DNA of 64,000 nt, taken from positions 80,793 to 144,792 of the forward strand of contig NZ_DFQV01000021.1 of the NCBI RefSeq assembly GCF_002377945.1. Reading direction: 5' to 3'. Each line of letters opens with the position of its first letter. Position 1 is the first letter of the stretch. Under the pieces are notes generated by a model. It saw only the letters and a program-made list of their open reading frames with translations. It did no database searches and was not told where the DNA came from. The translations under genes and the position numbers were made by a program. Below, piece by piece: positions 19,171-29,017 of the stretch. This stretch comes from Psychrobacter sp. UBA3480 (GTDB lineage Bacteria > Pseudomonadota > Gammaproteobacteria > Pseudomonadales > Moraxellaceae).

Positions 19171-19841
19171 GGTTCTCTCACCTCTGGCAGATGATCTGAG
19201 ACATAGTTGTATACAAATGCTGCTGTCGATACAATGGCGATGGGAACAAACAAAGCATCATAGCTGACTTTTGCAAACAAGAAAGCGCCTACTGCGCTAC
19301 CACCGCAGAAACAATACCAGATAATGGCTTGAAACCCTAAGGTTGGCTTACTAATAGAACGACCAGCAAGCCAATTACCAATTGCCGCCCCCATGTCTGA
19401 GGTCAGCCCTGTCAAGTGGGTGGTCCGAATGACCGCCCCACTATAAGTTGCGACCATCGCATTTTGCAGTCCACATGCCATTGCTGCTGCTAATTGCCCT
19501 AAGTAATCATGCTGCTGATACAACCAATAGCTAACCAACAGTAGTGCTGCTTCTAGATATAGCGCTCGTCCATAACGACGACCGAGTTTCAATGATGTCT
19601 GTCCAATGACAAAGCCGCTTAGTATAGCCCCTGCCAAAAAGGACAGCAACAAGGTACCAATATATAAAATACTACGCGCGTCTGAATGAGCGATTGCCGC
19701 TGCAAACAAGCTCACATTGCCCGTGACGTGCGACACTGATAAATTGGCAAACCCCATTAACGCCGTCGTATTCACGCAACCAGCACTAAAGGCCAATACC
19801 GCCCCGCCCCATAGTATCCACTTTGGTAACTTGGTTATCAT
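19146..19841 (-). CDS. YoaK family (DUF1275) membrane protein
   Basis: The 231-residue protein has six or seven membrane helices. The family pattern is seen in GCVNTTALMGFANLSVSHVTGN near the N-terminus and in GLQNAMVATYSGAVIRTTHLTG in the middle. The family function is unknown; some authors suggest transport. The 3' end of the gene is embedded in the terminator of the convergent short gene. A GAGGGAT precedes the start. It follows fabI on the same strand, but a hairpin at 19919-19950 separates them. Confidence 0.84.
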   Translation of the reverse strand: MITKLPKWILWGGAVLAFSAGCVNTTALMGFANLSVSHVTGNVSLFAAAIAHSDARSILYIGTLLLSFLAGAILSGFVIGQTSLKLGRRYGRALYLEAALLLVSYWLYQQHDYLGQLAAAMACGLQNAMVATYSGAVIRTTHLTGLTSDMGAAIGNWLAGRSISKPTLGFQAIIWYCFCGGSAVGAFLFAKVSYDALFVPIAIVSTAAFVYNYVSDHLPEVREPKKDRRLS

Positions 19842-19918
19842 ATCCCTCGCTCAAAGGCACTTAACTAAAAGTGTACACTGCTAAAAAAGCACGTAGCCAA
19901 AAAGACTCATAGTATAAC

Positions 19919-19950
19919 TAGAAAAGACAGCCAATTGGCTGTCTTTTCTA
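19919..19950 (-). terminator. Terminator of fabI
   Basis: A perfect palindrome (TAGAAAAGACAGCC, AATT centre, complement) 26 bases after the fabI stop; T-rich 3' arm on either strand. Confidence 0.78.
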
Positions 19951-19975
19951 TTATCAAACGAATCATCTATAACAA

Positions 19976-20785
19976 TTACTGTGCTGGTTCATCAAGCATC
20001 ATCAACTGCTCGCTGATAGCTACTGTATTGAAACCTGCATCAACGAACATAATCTCACCTGTAATACCAGATGCCCAAGGCGACAATAGGAACAATGCGG
20101 CGTTACCTACTTCTGTCTGTGTGATGTTGCGTTGTAGTGGCGCAATTTTTTCGCTGATATCAAGCATTTTACGGAAAGACTTAATACCACTAGCCGCTAG
20201 CGTGCGGATAGGACCTGCAGATATCGCATTAACCCGGATACCTTCACCGCCCATAGACGTTGCTAAATAACGAACACTGGCTTCTAAACTAGCTTTTGCC
20301 ATACCCATGACATTGTAGTTTGGCAATACTGAAATGCTGCCTTCGTAGGTCAATGTCAACATAGAACCATGGCGCATCGCTAGTAACTCACGAGCTGCTT
20401 TTGCCAGTGCAACAAAGCTGTAGCTAGAGATATCATGCGCGATGTGACTGCCTTCACGAGTCGTTGCGCTAACAAAATCCCCATCCAACTGATCCATCGG
20501 TGCAAAACCAATGGCATGTACCACACCATCAATACCGTCGCCCCAGTGAGCAGTCACTTGCTCAAAGCATGCAGCTATCGACTCATCAGAAGCTACGTCA
20601 CATTCTAGAACCAAATCTGCTTCAAATTTTTCAGCGGCCATATCGACGCGTTTTTTGATTTTGTCATTCGGGTAAGTCAGGATTAGTGAAGCCCCTTCGC
20701 GGTGCAGCGCTTCTGCGATAGCCCAAGCGATAGAGAGTTTACTTGCGATGCCAGTTACGACAAATCGTTGTCCTTGCAATAGCAT
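19976..20785 (-). CDS. fabI: Enoyl-ACP reductase FabI
   Basis: The 269-residue protein is a short-chain dehydrogenase-fold enoyl-ACP reductase, catalysing the last reductive step of fatty acid elongation with NADH. Seen: the divergent cofactor motif [17 protein letters not shown], the HAIGFAP loop, and the catalytic Tyr157-x6-Lys164 pair with Tyr147 upstream, matching E. coli numbering by one. The AAAGGAAATCTT before ATG is a good ribosome binding site. It is monocistronic. This is the target class of triclosan-type inhibitors; I see no obvious loss of a key residue. Confidence 0.95.
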   Translation of the reverse strand: MLLQGQRFVVTGIASKLSIAWAIAEALHREGASLILTYPNDKIKKRVDMAAEKFEADLVLECDVASDESIAACFEQVTAHWGDGIDGVVHAIGFAPMDQLDGDFVSATTREGSHIAHDISSYSFVALAKAARELLAMRHGSMLTLTYEGSISVLPNYNVMGMAKASLEASVRYLATSMGGEGIRVNAISAGPIRTLAASGIKSFRKMLDISEKIAPLQRNITQTEVGNAALFLLSPWASGITGEIMFVDAGFNTVAISEQLMMLDEPAQ

Positions 20786-21312
20786 AAGATTTCCTTTTGA
20801 ATCAATCGAGATGATTTAGAATAAGAATTTATTTAGAGTAATTAGAAGATTGAGACTACTAAATAGTACAAATGAAAAGATGAGTTATTATACACGAATT
20901 AATTTAAGTAAACAGTCGTAAACTGTATTTGGTTCTTGTTATCGGATTGACTAATACAAACAACCGATAATGTCAAAATGACCAATAGCAGTTTATCACT
21001 TGAAGTAGTATCGACAGTGAGAGTTTTTCGCGAGTTATTAGATTCCATTTTAGCATCAACGCTTCACGATAAAATACTCAGACTATAGTAGTTTGCTTAT
21101 TTTATGAGAAAAATTGCACTTCGAATATTAACACTACAACCGTTTCGATTAAGTACCAAGCACCCCTTTATTGATTAAAGACTCAACTGCTAGCCACAGC
21201 AGTATGAAGTTCAGCAGATTTCGAGTATAATCACAGCCCTTCCCAGCTTGCACAATTTTTATAAGAGTCCTCACACGATAGGATTCAACGTTAAGCTACA
21301 CCCACATTTTGG
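20786..21312. other. Divergent fabI-folE intergenic region
   Basis: About 530 AT-rich bases with no gene visible. An inverted repeat TTATCGG...CCGATAA (20939-20945 and 20964-20970, extended by TTG/CAA) lies about 155 bases upstream of fabI. A TATAAT-like -10 for folE is near 21224. I see no known riboswitch. Confidence 0.45.
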
Positions 21313-21924
21313 ATGGCTGCCAAACTTATGAGTAACACCCCCATCATAACCCCAGATTATAAAGAAAGTACCGAATCCTATCGCCAACTGATTGCTTCAA
21401 CTGGCGAAGACTTAGATCGTCCGGGTTTGCTAGATACGCCTGTACGTGCTGCAAAGGCCTTTGCCCATCTGACCCAAGGCTATCATCAAAGTATAGATGA
21501 AGTGGTCAATGATGCTGTGTTTCCATCAGCCAATCGCGAGCTGGTACTGGTACAGAACATTGAGTTTTATTCACTATGTGAGCATCATATGCTACCGTTC
21601 CATGGTGTCGCTCATATCGGCTACTTACCTGACGGCCAAGTCTTGGGACTGTCAAAATTTGCCCGTATCGTCGATATGTTTGCCCGCCGTTTGCAAATAC
21701 AAGAAAACCTAAGTGAGCAGATTGCACAGACCATTATGGATGTTACTGGCTGCCGCGGCGTCGCAGTCGTTATGGATGCATCGCACATGTGTATGATGAT
21801 GCGCGGCGTTAGCAAACAACATTCAACCACGCGTAGCACCGCGATGCTTGGCGAGTATCAACACAATAATCAAGCACGTAATGAATTTTTGGGCGCTGTA
21901 CCTAAGCGTCAGCCAGCGTTTTAA
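21313..21924 (+). CDS. folE: GTP cyclohydrolase I (FolE, type IA)
   Basis: The 203-residue protein converts GTP to 7,8-dihydroneopterin triphosphate, the first step of folate synthesis. Seen: the zinc-site sequence [11 protein letters not shown] and the second ligand Cys in SHMCMMMRG, the [19 protein letters not shown] helix and the STTRSTAML end. Both the Cys-His and the distal Cys ligands of the zinc-dependent type IA enzyme are present. An alternative ATG at 21328 would shorten it by five residues; neither has a strong ribosome binding site, so the start is uncertain. A bidirectional terminator follows. Confidence 0.94.
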   Translation: MAAKLMSNTPIITPDYKESTESYRQLIASTGEDLDRPGLLDTPVRAAKAFAHLTQGYHQSIDEVVNDAVFPSANRELVLVQNIEFYSLCEHHMLPFHGVAHIGYLPDGQVLGLSKFARIVDMFARRLQIQENLSEQIAQTIMDVTGCRGVAVVMDASHMCMMMRGVSKQHSTTRSTAMLGEYQHNNQARNEFLGAVPKRQPAF

Positions 21925-21966
21925 TTGGCTGTTAATTGCTTAGGCTGTTGCGAATAATAACTAAAC

Positions 21967-21995
21967 AAAAAGGACGCATATGATGCGTCCTTTTT
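21967..21995. terminator. Bidirectional terminator between folE and msrAB
   Basis: A 13-bp perfect stem (AAAAAGGACGCAT and complement) around three bases, flanked by A/T runs, between convergent genes. Confidence 0.85.
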
Positions 21996-22022
21996 ATTTG
22001 ACTGAGTGATGGAAAAATAGTA

Positions 22023-23237
22023 CTAACCAATTGGTTTTACATCATCTATCCAATCGCCATAACCAGCAGCTTCCATATCTGCAAGCGGAATAAAGCGGAG
22101 CGCTGCTGAGTTCATGCAATAGCGCTTACCTGTCGGTGCTGGACCGTCATCAAATACATGGCCCACGTGTGAGTCCGCGTAACGGCTACGAATTTCAGTA
22201 CGGGTTCCAAATATTCCTCTATCTGGCTTTTCAACCACTAAGCTCGTATCCAATGGGCGAGTAAAGCTCGGCCAACCTGTACCAGACTTATATTTATCAC
22301 GCGAAGAATACAGTGGCTCACCAGATACGACGTCCACGTACAATCCAGGCTCTTTATTATCCCAGTACTCATTATCAAAGGCGCGCTCGGTACCTTCTTT
22401 TTGAGTGACTTTGTACTGAATATCACTAAGGGACTTCTTTAGCGCATCTTGTGAAGGTTTTACAAATGTATCTGGGTTAAAACCTTTGCTTACTTTGCTA
22501 TCTGATGTGTTATTTGGCGTCACTTGCTGTGTGCTATCTGCTTCGGGCGTAAACTTACTAAAATCAAGCTCATAGTTTTTACCATAGACACTCTCGATAA
22601 ATTGATAGCGACCAGAATTAAAGGTATAAGCTTTATAGCGTATCGGGTTCTTTTTATAATAATCCTGATGATACTCTTCAGCAGGATAAAAAGTGCTAGC
22701 AGGTACAATCTCAATCACTACTGGCTTGTCATACACACCAGATGCTTGCAGGGATTGCTTGGCTGCTTCTGCGATTTGCTTTTCTTGCGCATTGTTATAA
22801 AAAATAGCGGGACGGTACTGTGTGCCGCGATCAACATACTGCCCTTTATCATCAGTAGGATCAGCGATTCTCCATAGCGCCTGTACTATGCCATTGTAAG
22901 TAATCTTCTTAGGATCATAATACACCTGCGCCGCTTCTGTATGCCCAGTACCACCTGCTGACACCTGCTTGTAGGTTGGGTTTTCAGCGGTGCCACCCGT
23001 ATAGCCAGACACGACTTCTACCACGCCAGGGATTTTTTCATAACCTGCTTCAACACACCAAAAACACCCACCCGCTACTGTGGCTACTGCCAATCCTGGT
23101 GTAGTCGGTGCATATGGGTTAGCGGCAGTTGTGTTCTTTACAGTAGAGCTGTTTTCAGTTGATGCGCAGCCTGCGTAAATCGCACTACTCGCTATGATAA
23201 CTAACCCTATGATTTTAGATGGTAATATGCGGTTCAT
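22023..23237 (-). CDS. msrAB: Lipoprotein methionine sulfoxide reductase MsrA-MsrB fusion
   Basis: The 404-residue protein repairs both epimers of methionine sulfoxide in envelope proteins. It opens with a lipoprotein signal peptide whose modified Cys is residue 24 (YAGC). The MsrA domain follows at about 50-210 with the catalytic GGCFWC (Cys58) and the EEYHQDYY pattern. The MsrB domain is at about 260-395 with [20 protein letters not shown] and catalytic Cys374 in [11 protein letters not shown]. The two CxxC pairs that bind zinc in many MsrB proteins are absent. Membrane-anchored fusions of this kind resemble the Msr half of Neisseria PilB, but without its thioredoxin domain. Confidence 0.93.
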   Translation of the reverse strand: MNRILPSKIIGLVIIASSAIYAGCASTENSSTVKNTTAANPYAPTTPGLAVATVAGGCFWCVEAGYEKIPGVVEVVSGYTGGTAENPTYKQVSAGGTGHTEAAQVYYDPKKITYNGIVQALWRIADPTDDKGQYVDRGTQYRPAIFYNNAQEKQIAEAAKQSLQASGVYDKPVVIEIVPASTFYPAEEYHQDYYKKNPIRYKAYTFNSGRYQFIESVYGKNYELDFSKFTPEADSTQQVTPNNTSDSKVSKGFNPDTFVKPSQDALKKSLSDIQYKVTQKEGTERAFDNEYWDNKEPGLYVDVVSGEPLYSSRDKYKSGTGWPSFTRPLDTSLVVEKPDRGIFGTRTEIRSRYADSHVGHVFDDGPAPTGKRYCMNSAALRFIPLADMEAAGYGDWIDDVKPIG

Positions 23238-23350
23238 AAAAATCTCCTAAGCGTAATATCCTTTAAACATCCTAACGCTTTTGTATCACTGAAACATTCC
23301 TATACTGTTATATATTTACAGTTTATTAAGATATTTTTTAGCAACTGGGT

Positions 23351-23398
23351 TTAGAGCGTGTCCTCAATTCAATCGATAGTCATCTAAATGGGTTAAAA
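23351..23398 (+). repeat. Partial copy of the GGGCGTGTCC-end repeat
   Basis: The segment begins GAGCGTGTCCTCAATTCAA and continues with a CTAAATGGG block, matching by eye the left 45-50 bases of the complete element at 29850-30019. The other end is missing; it runs straight into the terminator of the alcohol dehydrogenase gene. Confidence 0.65.
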
Positions 23399-23429
23399 AA
23401 GCCCATTCTCAAAAAAGTAATGGGCTTTT
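23397..23429 (-). terminator. Terminator of the iron alcohol dehydrogenase gene
   Basis: An 11-bp perfect stem (AAAAGCCCATT and complement) around 11 bases; T-rich on the minus-strand 3' side, 34 bases after the stop codon. Confidence 0.8.
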
Positions 23430-23462
23430 ATTTATCGTAAGGTTATCAATGTAAACATAGAA

Positions 23463-24773
23463 TTATGAAGATTTTTGGCTATCTTTATCAGCACGTTCGT
23501 CACTTGCCTGCTTAATCTTCATTAGAATTTCTTTCATTTCAGTTGCTGACAGATAGGTTGGCACGGCATAAGTATCACTGACTTCTTTTGCAGCTGCCTT
23601 TGCAATATCATTAAAGTCGCTGGTTTGCATACCATTGACAGTCGGATCAATATTTAGATCTACAATCAAGTTTCTAACTTGGGTGATAAGGTGATCTGCT
23701 ATCTCACTATCGCCATTGCCTGCTTGACCATCCTGTACCATACCGGTTCTTTTCGCCAATGCAGCCAGTCTTTTTTTGCTCGCTTTGCGATTGACGTCGA
23801 GCACATAAGGCAACACGATGGCGTTAGCACGGCCATGAGGAATACTATAGTAAGCGCCTAACTGATGCGCGATAGCATGCACATAGCCCAGACCTGCTTT
23901 GTTAAAGGCGATCCCGCCATAATGAGCAGCGATACCCATCTCTTCTCTTGCTTTTAGGTTACCACCATCTTTATAAGCTAGTGGTAGATAATGCATAACA
24001 GATTTTACGGCAGAGGCTGCATAGTAATCTGTCTCTACGCTGGCATTGGCACTCATCCATGCTTCTAAGGCATGGGTCAATACATCAATACCAGTATCTG
24101 CTGTAATATGGGCTGGCATGCCTTTCATGATAACTGGGTCAATCGCAGCGGCTAGTGGTACCATTCTTGGATCAATAGACAATGCTTTTTGATGCGTTTT
24201 ATCATCCGATACTACTGCACCAAGTGTCGCCTCTGAACCCGTGCCAGCTGTCGTTGGTACGCAGTATAACGGCGTCGCGGGCTTTCTTGCTTTAAGAATA
24301 CCGATTAGCTGCTTTGGCTTGCACTTGTTGCCTTGAGACATAGCTATCATTTTGGCCGCATCGATCACTGAGCCGCCGCCAATGGCTACGATAGAGTCAC
24401 AATTGGCCTCTATAGATTGACGGAGCCCTTCTTCAACTACTTTAAAAGTAGGATCTGGCGTAATACCATCATAGATGTGATAACTGATATTTTTCGCATC
24501 TAGATAATCAGTGACTTTCGCAGGTATACCCAGTTTGTTGAGCACTGCATCCGTGACAATAAACACATTGGTATTGCCTTCATTGATAAGCATATCGCAT
24601 AGCTCGTCACAGGCAGTCTCGCCAACGAATAACATCGGTCTTCTGATAGGTATCACATAAGATACTGCTTTTAATACCTTTGCCCGAGTCTTAGCCACAG
24701 CCAAATAACCAGCATGCTGCAAACTGTTGTTCTTTACCAATTTAGTAATACTGTTTTGTGTTTTCATGAGCAC
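23463..24773 (-). CDS. Iron-containing alcohol dehydrogenase
   Basis: The 436-residue protein belongs to the group III metal-dependent alcohol dehydrogenases. Seen: the GGGSVIDAAKMIA nucleotide-binding stretch, the DTGIDVLTHALEAWMS motif with Asp and His ligands, and the GYVHAIAHQLGAYYSIPHGRANAIVLP region with further His ligands. Substrates of the group range from short alcohols to glycerol or diols; none can be assigned. GTG at 24773 has AAGGA at five bases, ATG at 24767 at eleven, so either start is possible. The roughly 50-residue N-terminal leader before the Rossmann-like domain is longer than in the minimal family. Confidence 0.88.
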   Translation of the reverse strand: MLMKTQNSITKLVKNNSLQHAGYLAVAKTRAKVLKAVSYVIPIRRPMLFVGETACDELCDMLINEGNTNVFIVTDAVLNKLGIPAKVTDYLDAKNISYHIYDGITPDPTFKVVEEGLRQSIEANCDSIVAIGGGSVIDAAKMIAMSQGNKCKPKQLIGILKARKPATPLYCVPTTAGTGSEATLGAVVSDDKTHQKALSIDPRMVPLAAAIDPVIMKGMPAHITADTGIDVLTHALEAWMSANASVETDYYAASAVKSVMHYLPLAYKDGGNLKAREEMGIAAHYGGIAFNKAGLGYVHAIAHQLGAYYSIPHGRANAIVLPYVLDVNRKASKKRLAALAKRTGMVQDGQAGNGDSEIADHLITQVRNLIVDLNIDPTVNGMQTSDFNDIAKAAAKEVSDTYAVPTYLSATEMKEILMKIKQASDERADKDSQKSS

Positions 24774-25050
24774 AAAAATCCTTTTTAATGATGGTTTTAA
24801 CTACAATAAAGACCGTTAAAGACCGTTTTTGCCAGCCAGTTAAATATTACTAATTTACGAGCGCCAGAATGTATAAAGATACGCATCACAGCATTATAAA
24901 ATGGGCAGCTCTCTAAAATTATTGTACCACTGCTTTTTTCGTTATGTCGCTATTATTATGAACTGTGATGTGTCAATTTTATACCAAGCCGCTTATTTTA
25001 GTCGCTTAGTTTGATTGATCAATCTAAGTGGCTACAGTAAGTCGTTTAAA

Positions 25051-26730
25051 CTAGTCAGTACTTGCCCTTAATAATTGCTGAGTGTAAGTATGTTGTGGAT
25101 GATTGAAAAGATCTTCGGTACGTCCAGATTCTACGCAAGTGCCTTGTTTTAACACCATGATATGCTGACACAGTGCACGTACTACCTTGAGATCATGACT
25201 AATAAAGACATAACTGATTTCTAGTCTTTCTTGTATTTCACGTAATAAACTAACTACTGTGACCTGTGTGGTACTGTCGAGCGCAGAGGTCGGCTCATCC
25301 AATATAAGTAAGCTTGGTTTCATAATGAGGGCACGCGCCAGCGCCACGCGTTGACGCTGACCACCTGACAGCTCATGAGGATAACGCTGCGCAAATGCTA
25401 AAGGCAAATGTACCGTAGCAAGACTATCTAGCACCGCTTGCTGACGGGCGACTTTATCCACGCCTTGTACTAGCAATCCCTCTTCAACGATTTGCATGAC
25501 TGTCATACGCGGATTAATACTGGCAAATGGATCTTGAAATACCATCTGAATTTGCGAGCGGAAATTACGTAGTGCTTTTTTGGACAATACTGAGATATCT
25601 TGACCATTGACCACTATCTGCCCATTCACACGTGCTTGGTTGCTCAGTAGTTGGCTAAGCCCCAGCGCAATGGTGGTTTTTCCAGAGCCAGACTCACCGA
25701 CGATACCCAATGCTTGGCCTTTTTGTAGCGTCATATCGACATCTTTGACCGCATCGAACCAGCGCTTGGTACCTCCAAGCAGACCTTTTTCAATTGGGAA
25801 CTGTACGTTAAGACGCGTCACTTCTAATACGATTGATTGTTTATCTGCGTTATCGTCTTCTATGGTTAATGCTTGCCCAAAGTCTTGCTTGATAAGTGTG
25901 CGGGTATAATCAGCTTTAGGCTGATCAAATACCGCTGACGTTTGACCCTGTTCGATGGTTTGACCTTGGCGCATAACGATGACCTCATCACTATAGCGCC
26001 TGACCAAATTGAGATCATGACTGATTAATATCATCGCCATATTGTGCTTGCTTTTGAGATCATCTAGTAGCGCTAAAATCTCATGTTGCAAGGTAACATC
26101 GAGCGCAGTCGTTGGCTCATCAGCAATTAAAATATCAGGCTGCTGAGCCAATGCCATCGCAATCATTACTCGCTGACGCTGACCGCCTGATAACTCATGT
26201 GGGTAACGGTTCAACTTGTCAGCAGGATCTGTAATATTGACATCATTTAGCAAAGCAATGATGGTTTCTTGCCATTGCTTCTTAGGCACGCCAACTAGAC
26301 GCAACGATTCAGCGATTTGTTTGGCGACCGTATGCAACGGATTTAGTGCGGTCATTGGTTCTTGAAATACCATACCGATACGCTGTCCACGAATAGCACG
26401 TAATGCGGCATTACGCGCCTTATCATTCGCTATGGACAAGGTCGACATGCCTGTTGTACTTGCAAGCCGCACCTCACCAGTAACGGTGAGGCTATCTGGT
26501 AACAGCCCTAGTAGCGCAAGACTGGCAATTGACTTGCCAGAGCCTGACTCACCAACGATGGCCAAGGTTTGCCCTTGTCTTAACTCATAAGACAGCGCAT
26601 CGACCAACTGGATGCCTGTAGTCGTCGTGATAGTTAATCTATCTACAGTTAGCATGAGCTTATCTTGTGCACGATGAAGACTTTCATTTGGCGCATTGCT
26701 GTGCTTAGTGGCGACAATATTTTTAGTCAT
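25051..26730 (-). CDS. yejF: Peptide/microcin ABC transporter ATP-binding protein YejF
   Basis: The protein has 559 residues and two fused ATPase domains. Each has a Walker A (GESGSGKS about 60-67; GESGSGKT in the second), an LSGGQRQRV signature and a Walker B ILDEPTSALD or IADEPTTALD. Such fused subunits power oligopeptide importers; with the neighbouring permeases it forms the YejABEF system, known to import peptides and microcin C in enterobacteria. The frame is open to 26760, but ATG 26730 lies one base after the yejE stop with a GAGG upstream, so I take that start. Translation is probably coupled to yejE. Confidence 0.92.
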   Translation of the reverse strand: MTKNIVATKHSNAPNESLHRAQDKLMLTVDRLTITTTTGIQLVDALSYELRQGQTLAIVGESGSGKSIASLALLGLLPDSLTVTGEVRLASTTGMSTLSIANDKARNAALRAIRGQRIGMVFQEPMTALNPLHTVAKQIAESLRLVGVPKKQWQETIIALLNDVNITDPADKLNRYPHELSGGQRQRVMIAMALAQQPDILIADEPTTALDVTLQHEILALLDDLKSKHNMAMILISHDLNLVRRYSDEVIVMRQGQTIEQGQTSAVFDQPKADYTRTLIKQDFGQALTIEDDNADKQSIVLEVTRLNVQFPIEKGLLGGTKRWFDAVKDVDMTLQKGQALGIVGESGSGKTTIALGLSQLLSNQARVNGQIVVNGQDISVLSKKALRNFRSQIQMVFQDPFASINPRMTVMQIVEEGLLVQGVDKVARQQAVLDSLATVHLPLAFAQRYPHELSGGQRQRVALARALIMKPSLLILDEPTSALDSTTQVTVVSLLREIQERLEISYVFISHDLKVVRALCQHIMVLKQGTCVESGRTEDLFNHPQHTYTQQLLRASTD

Positions 26731-26731
26731 A

Positions 26732-27844
26732 TTAAGAACGCCTCGGATCAAATGCATCACGCAGCGCTTCGCCGACGAAGATGAGCAATGACAAAATAAA
26801 GGTCAAACTAAAGAATCCTGACAAGGCAAGCCAAGGTGCATCAAGGTTGTTCTTCCCTTGTACCATTAGCTCACCAAGAGACGGCGAGCCAGGTGGCAAT
26901 CCATATCCCAAGAAATCCAGCGCAGTCAAAGCGATAATATTGGCCGTTAGAATAAATGGCAACTGCGACAAACTAGAAGCTAACGCATTGGGTAAGATAT
27001 GTCTAAGCATGATTTGGCTGTCCGAAACACCTAAATTGCGTGCAGCTCGCACATAGTCAAAGTTGCGGGCTCGTAAGAACTCTGCCCGTACCAAACCGAC
27101 CAAACCCATCCAACCGAACAGTAGCATCATGGCGAACAGCATAATAATGCTGGGACTAAACAGACTGACCAAAATAATAATCATAAACAGCTGAGGCATA
27201 CCGCCCCATACTTCCATAAATCGCTGCCCTGCCAGATCTACCCAGCCGCCATAATAACCTTGTACCGCACCGACGATAATCCCAATCAGTGCACCCGCAA
27301 GCGTCAAGGCCAGACCAAACAGTAACGACACTCGCATACCATAAAGTATCCGTGCCAGCACATCACGTCCCATATCATCAGTACCAAGCCAGTTCTGAGC
27401 ATTGGGTGCTGCTGGATAAGGCAGACCAAGCTCGACGTTGGGCGTCTGGTCGGCAAACGGAATAGGCGGCATTATATAAAACCCTTGCTCATCAATCAGC
27501 GACTGCACTGCAGGGTCTTTATAATTGGTTTCGGTCTCAAATACACCGCCAAACGTCGTTTCAGGATAGGCTTTTAATACCGGAAAGTAATAATCGCCTT
27601 GATATTGAACCAGTAAAGGTTTGTCATTGGCAATGACGTTAGCTGCCATACAAATAACAAATATCACTGCGAAAACAAACAGCGATATCATCCCAAGTCT
27701 ATTTTGACGAAAGCGATTGAGTCGTGCTTGCCAGATAGGGTTCAAGCGTTGCTTTTTTGTGGTAGATAGCTGCTCAGGCATTGGCGCTTTATCTGGTTCG
27801 CTATTAATAGTACTGCGATTTGGTGAAGGTTGATTATTTGACAT
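26732..27844 (-). CDS. yejE: ABC transporter permease YejE
   Basis: The 370-residue permease has an N-terminal cytoplasmic stretch (rich in Pro, Ser and Lys, about 45 residues), one membrane helix, a periplasmic loop with a GTDDMGRDVLARILYG pattern, then the five-helix BPD transport domain. The coupling motif is seen as RAARNLGVSDSQIMLRHILPNA. It is slightly longer than the roughly 340-residue E. coli protein because of the N-terminal tail. Its ATG overlaps the yejB stop by one base (TAATG). Confidence 0.93.
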   Translation of the reverse strand: MSNNQPSPNRSTINSEPDKAPMPEQLSTTKKQRLNPIWQARLNRFRQNRLGMISLFVFAVIFVICMAANVIANDKPLLVQYQGDYYFPVLKAYPETTFGGVFETETNYKDPAVQSLIDEQGFYIMPPIPFADQTPNVELGLPYPAAPNAQNWLGTDDMGRDVLARILYGMRVSLLFGLALTLAGALIGIIVGAVQGYYGGWVDLAGQRFMEVWGGMPQLFMIIILVSLFSPSIIMLFAMMLLFGWMGLVGLVRAEFLRARNFDYVRAARNLGVSDSQIMLRHILPNALASSLSQLPFILTANIIALTALDFLGYGLPPGSPSLGELMVQGKNNLDAPWLALSGFFSLTFILSLLIFVGEALRDAFDPRRS

Positions 27845-28914
27845 TAGCGCCCCTCAAAGTCAATACGAGGATCGATTAAGTGATAGCTCAAATCACTGAT
27901 TAACTGCAGTAGCAGCCCCACTAAGGTAAAGATAAATAGTGTGCCAAATATCACTGGATAATCGCGTTGTTGAATGGCTTCAAAACCTAGTAAACCGAGG
28001 CCATCAAGTTTAAAGATAATTTCAATCAAAAAGTTACCGGCAAAGAAGATACCAACGATAGCGGCCGGAATACCTGCGATAATAATCAACATCGCATTGC
28101 GAAAAACATGTCCGTATAGTACTTGACGCTCACCTAAGCCTTTAGCACGAGCAGTGAGTACATACTGTTTGCCCAGCTCCTCTAAAAAGCTGAATTTGGT
28201 CAGATAGGTCAAACCTGCAAAACCGCCTACAGTACTTGCCAGCAGCGGTAACGCCAAATGCCAAAAATAATCTTTTACTTTACCAAGCGCGCTTAGCTGA
28301 TCAAAATTTTCGGACGTCAGTCCCTGTAATGGAAAGATATTCCAATAGCTGCCACCTGCAAAGAAAACCAGTAAAATCACTGCGAAGACAAACACAGGTA
28401 TTGCATGTCCGATCGCTAGCAGCATAGCAGTGGCTTTATCAATGCCTGAGCCATGATGCATCGCTTTATAGACGCCTAGCGGAATAGCGATCATATAGAT
28501 GAGCAACGTACTCCACAGCCCAAGCGATATCGAGACTGGCAGCTTCTCTATGATAAGATCGGTCACCGACTGCCCTTTAAAAAACGACTCACCAAAATCT
28601 AGCTGAGCGTAGTTCTTTAGCATGAGCCAAAATCGCTCTGGAGCGGATTTATCAAAGCCATATTGAGAATTGATCGCAGCGACCATCTCCTCAGAGAGAC
28701 CACGCGTGCCTTGATAAGTACTGTCGTTGCCACCTGCACTGCCCGCACCAATATTACCGCCAAGCGCATTATCTTTTGCGCCCTGCTCAATAAGTGCCAG
28801 CTGCTGCTCAACAGGCCCGCCCGGTGCCGCCTGTACGATCACAAAATTGGCAAGCAATATCAAAAATAGTGTCGGCAATATCAGTAGTAGTCTTTTTAAG
28901 ATATAACGACCCAT
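27844..28914 (-). CDS. yejB: ABC transporter permease YejB
   Basis: The 356-residue permease starts with the conserved MGRYILKRLLLILPTLF helix, has a soluble loop (Gly/Asn/Ala-rich, about 40-75), and five further helices in the BPD transport domain with a TARAKGLGERQVLYGHVFRNA coupling motif. It is the first permease of the yejBEF block and is preceded by TAGGAAG at ten bases. The gap to gloB upstream is 103 bases. Family and role are clear from the block as a whole. Confidence 0.93.
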   Translation of the reverse strand: MGRYILKRLLLILPTLFLILLANFVIVQAAPGGPVEQQLALIEQGAKDNALGGNIGAGSAGGNDSTYQGTRGLSEEMVAAINSQYGFDKSAPERFWLMLKNYAQLDFGESFFKGQSVTDLIIEKLPVSISLGLWSTLLIYMIAIPLGVYKAMHHGSGIDKATAMLLAIGHAIPVFVFAVILLVFFAGGSYWNIFPLQGLTSENFDQLSALGKVKDYFWHLALPLLASTVGGFAGLTYLTKFSFLEELGKQYVLTARAKGLGERQVLYGHVFRNAMLIIIAGIPAAIVGIFFAGNFLIEIIFKLDGLGLLGFEAIQQRDYPVIFGTLFIFTLVGLLLQLISDLSYHLIDPRIDFEGR

Positions 28915-29017
28915 AATGGCGACTTCCTAAATAAAGAGAGATAGCAATGACGTTCAGCAGCGAATTGTGGTGTATTAAATAGGTGCTTAAAAGCAAACTA
29001 TTTGTTAAAAACTTACT

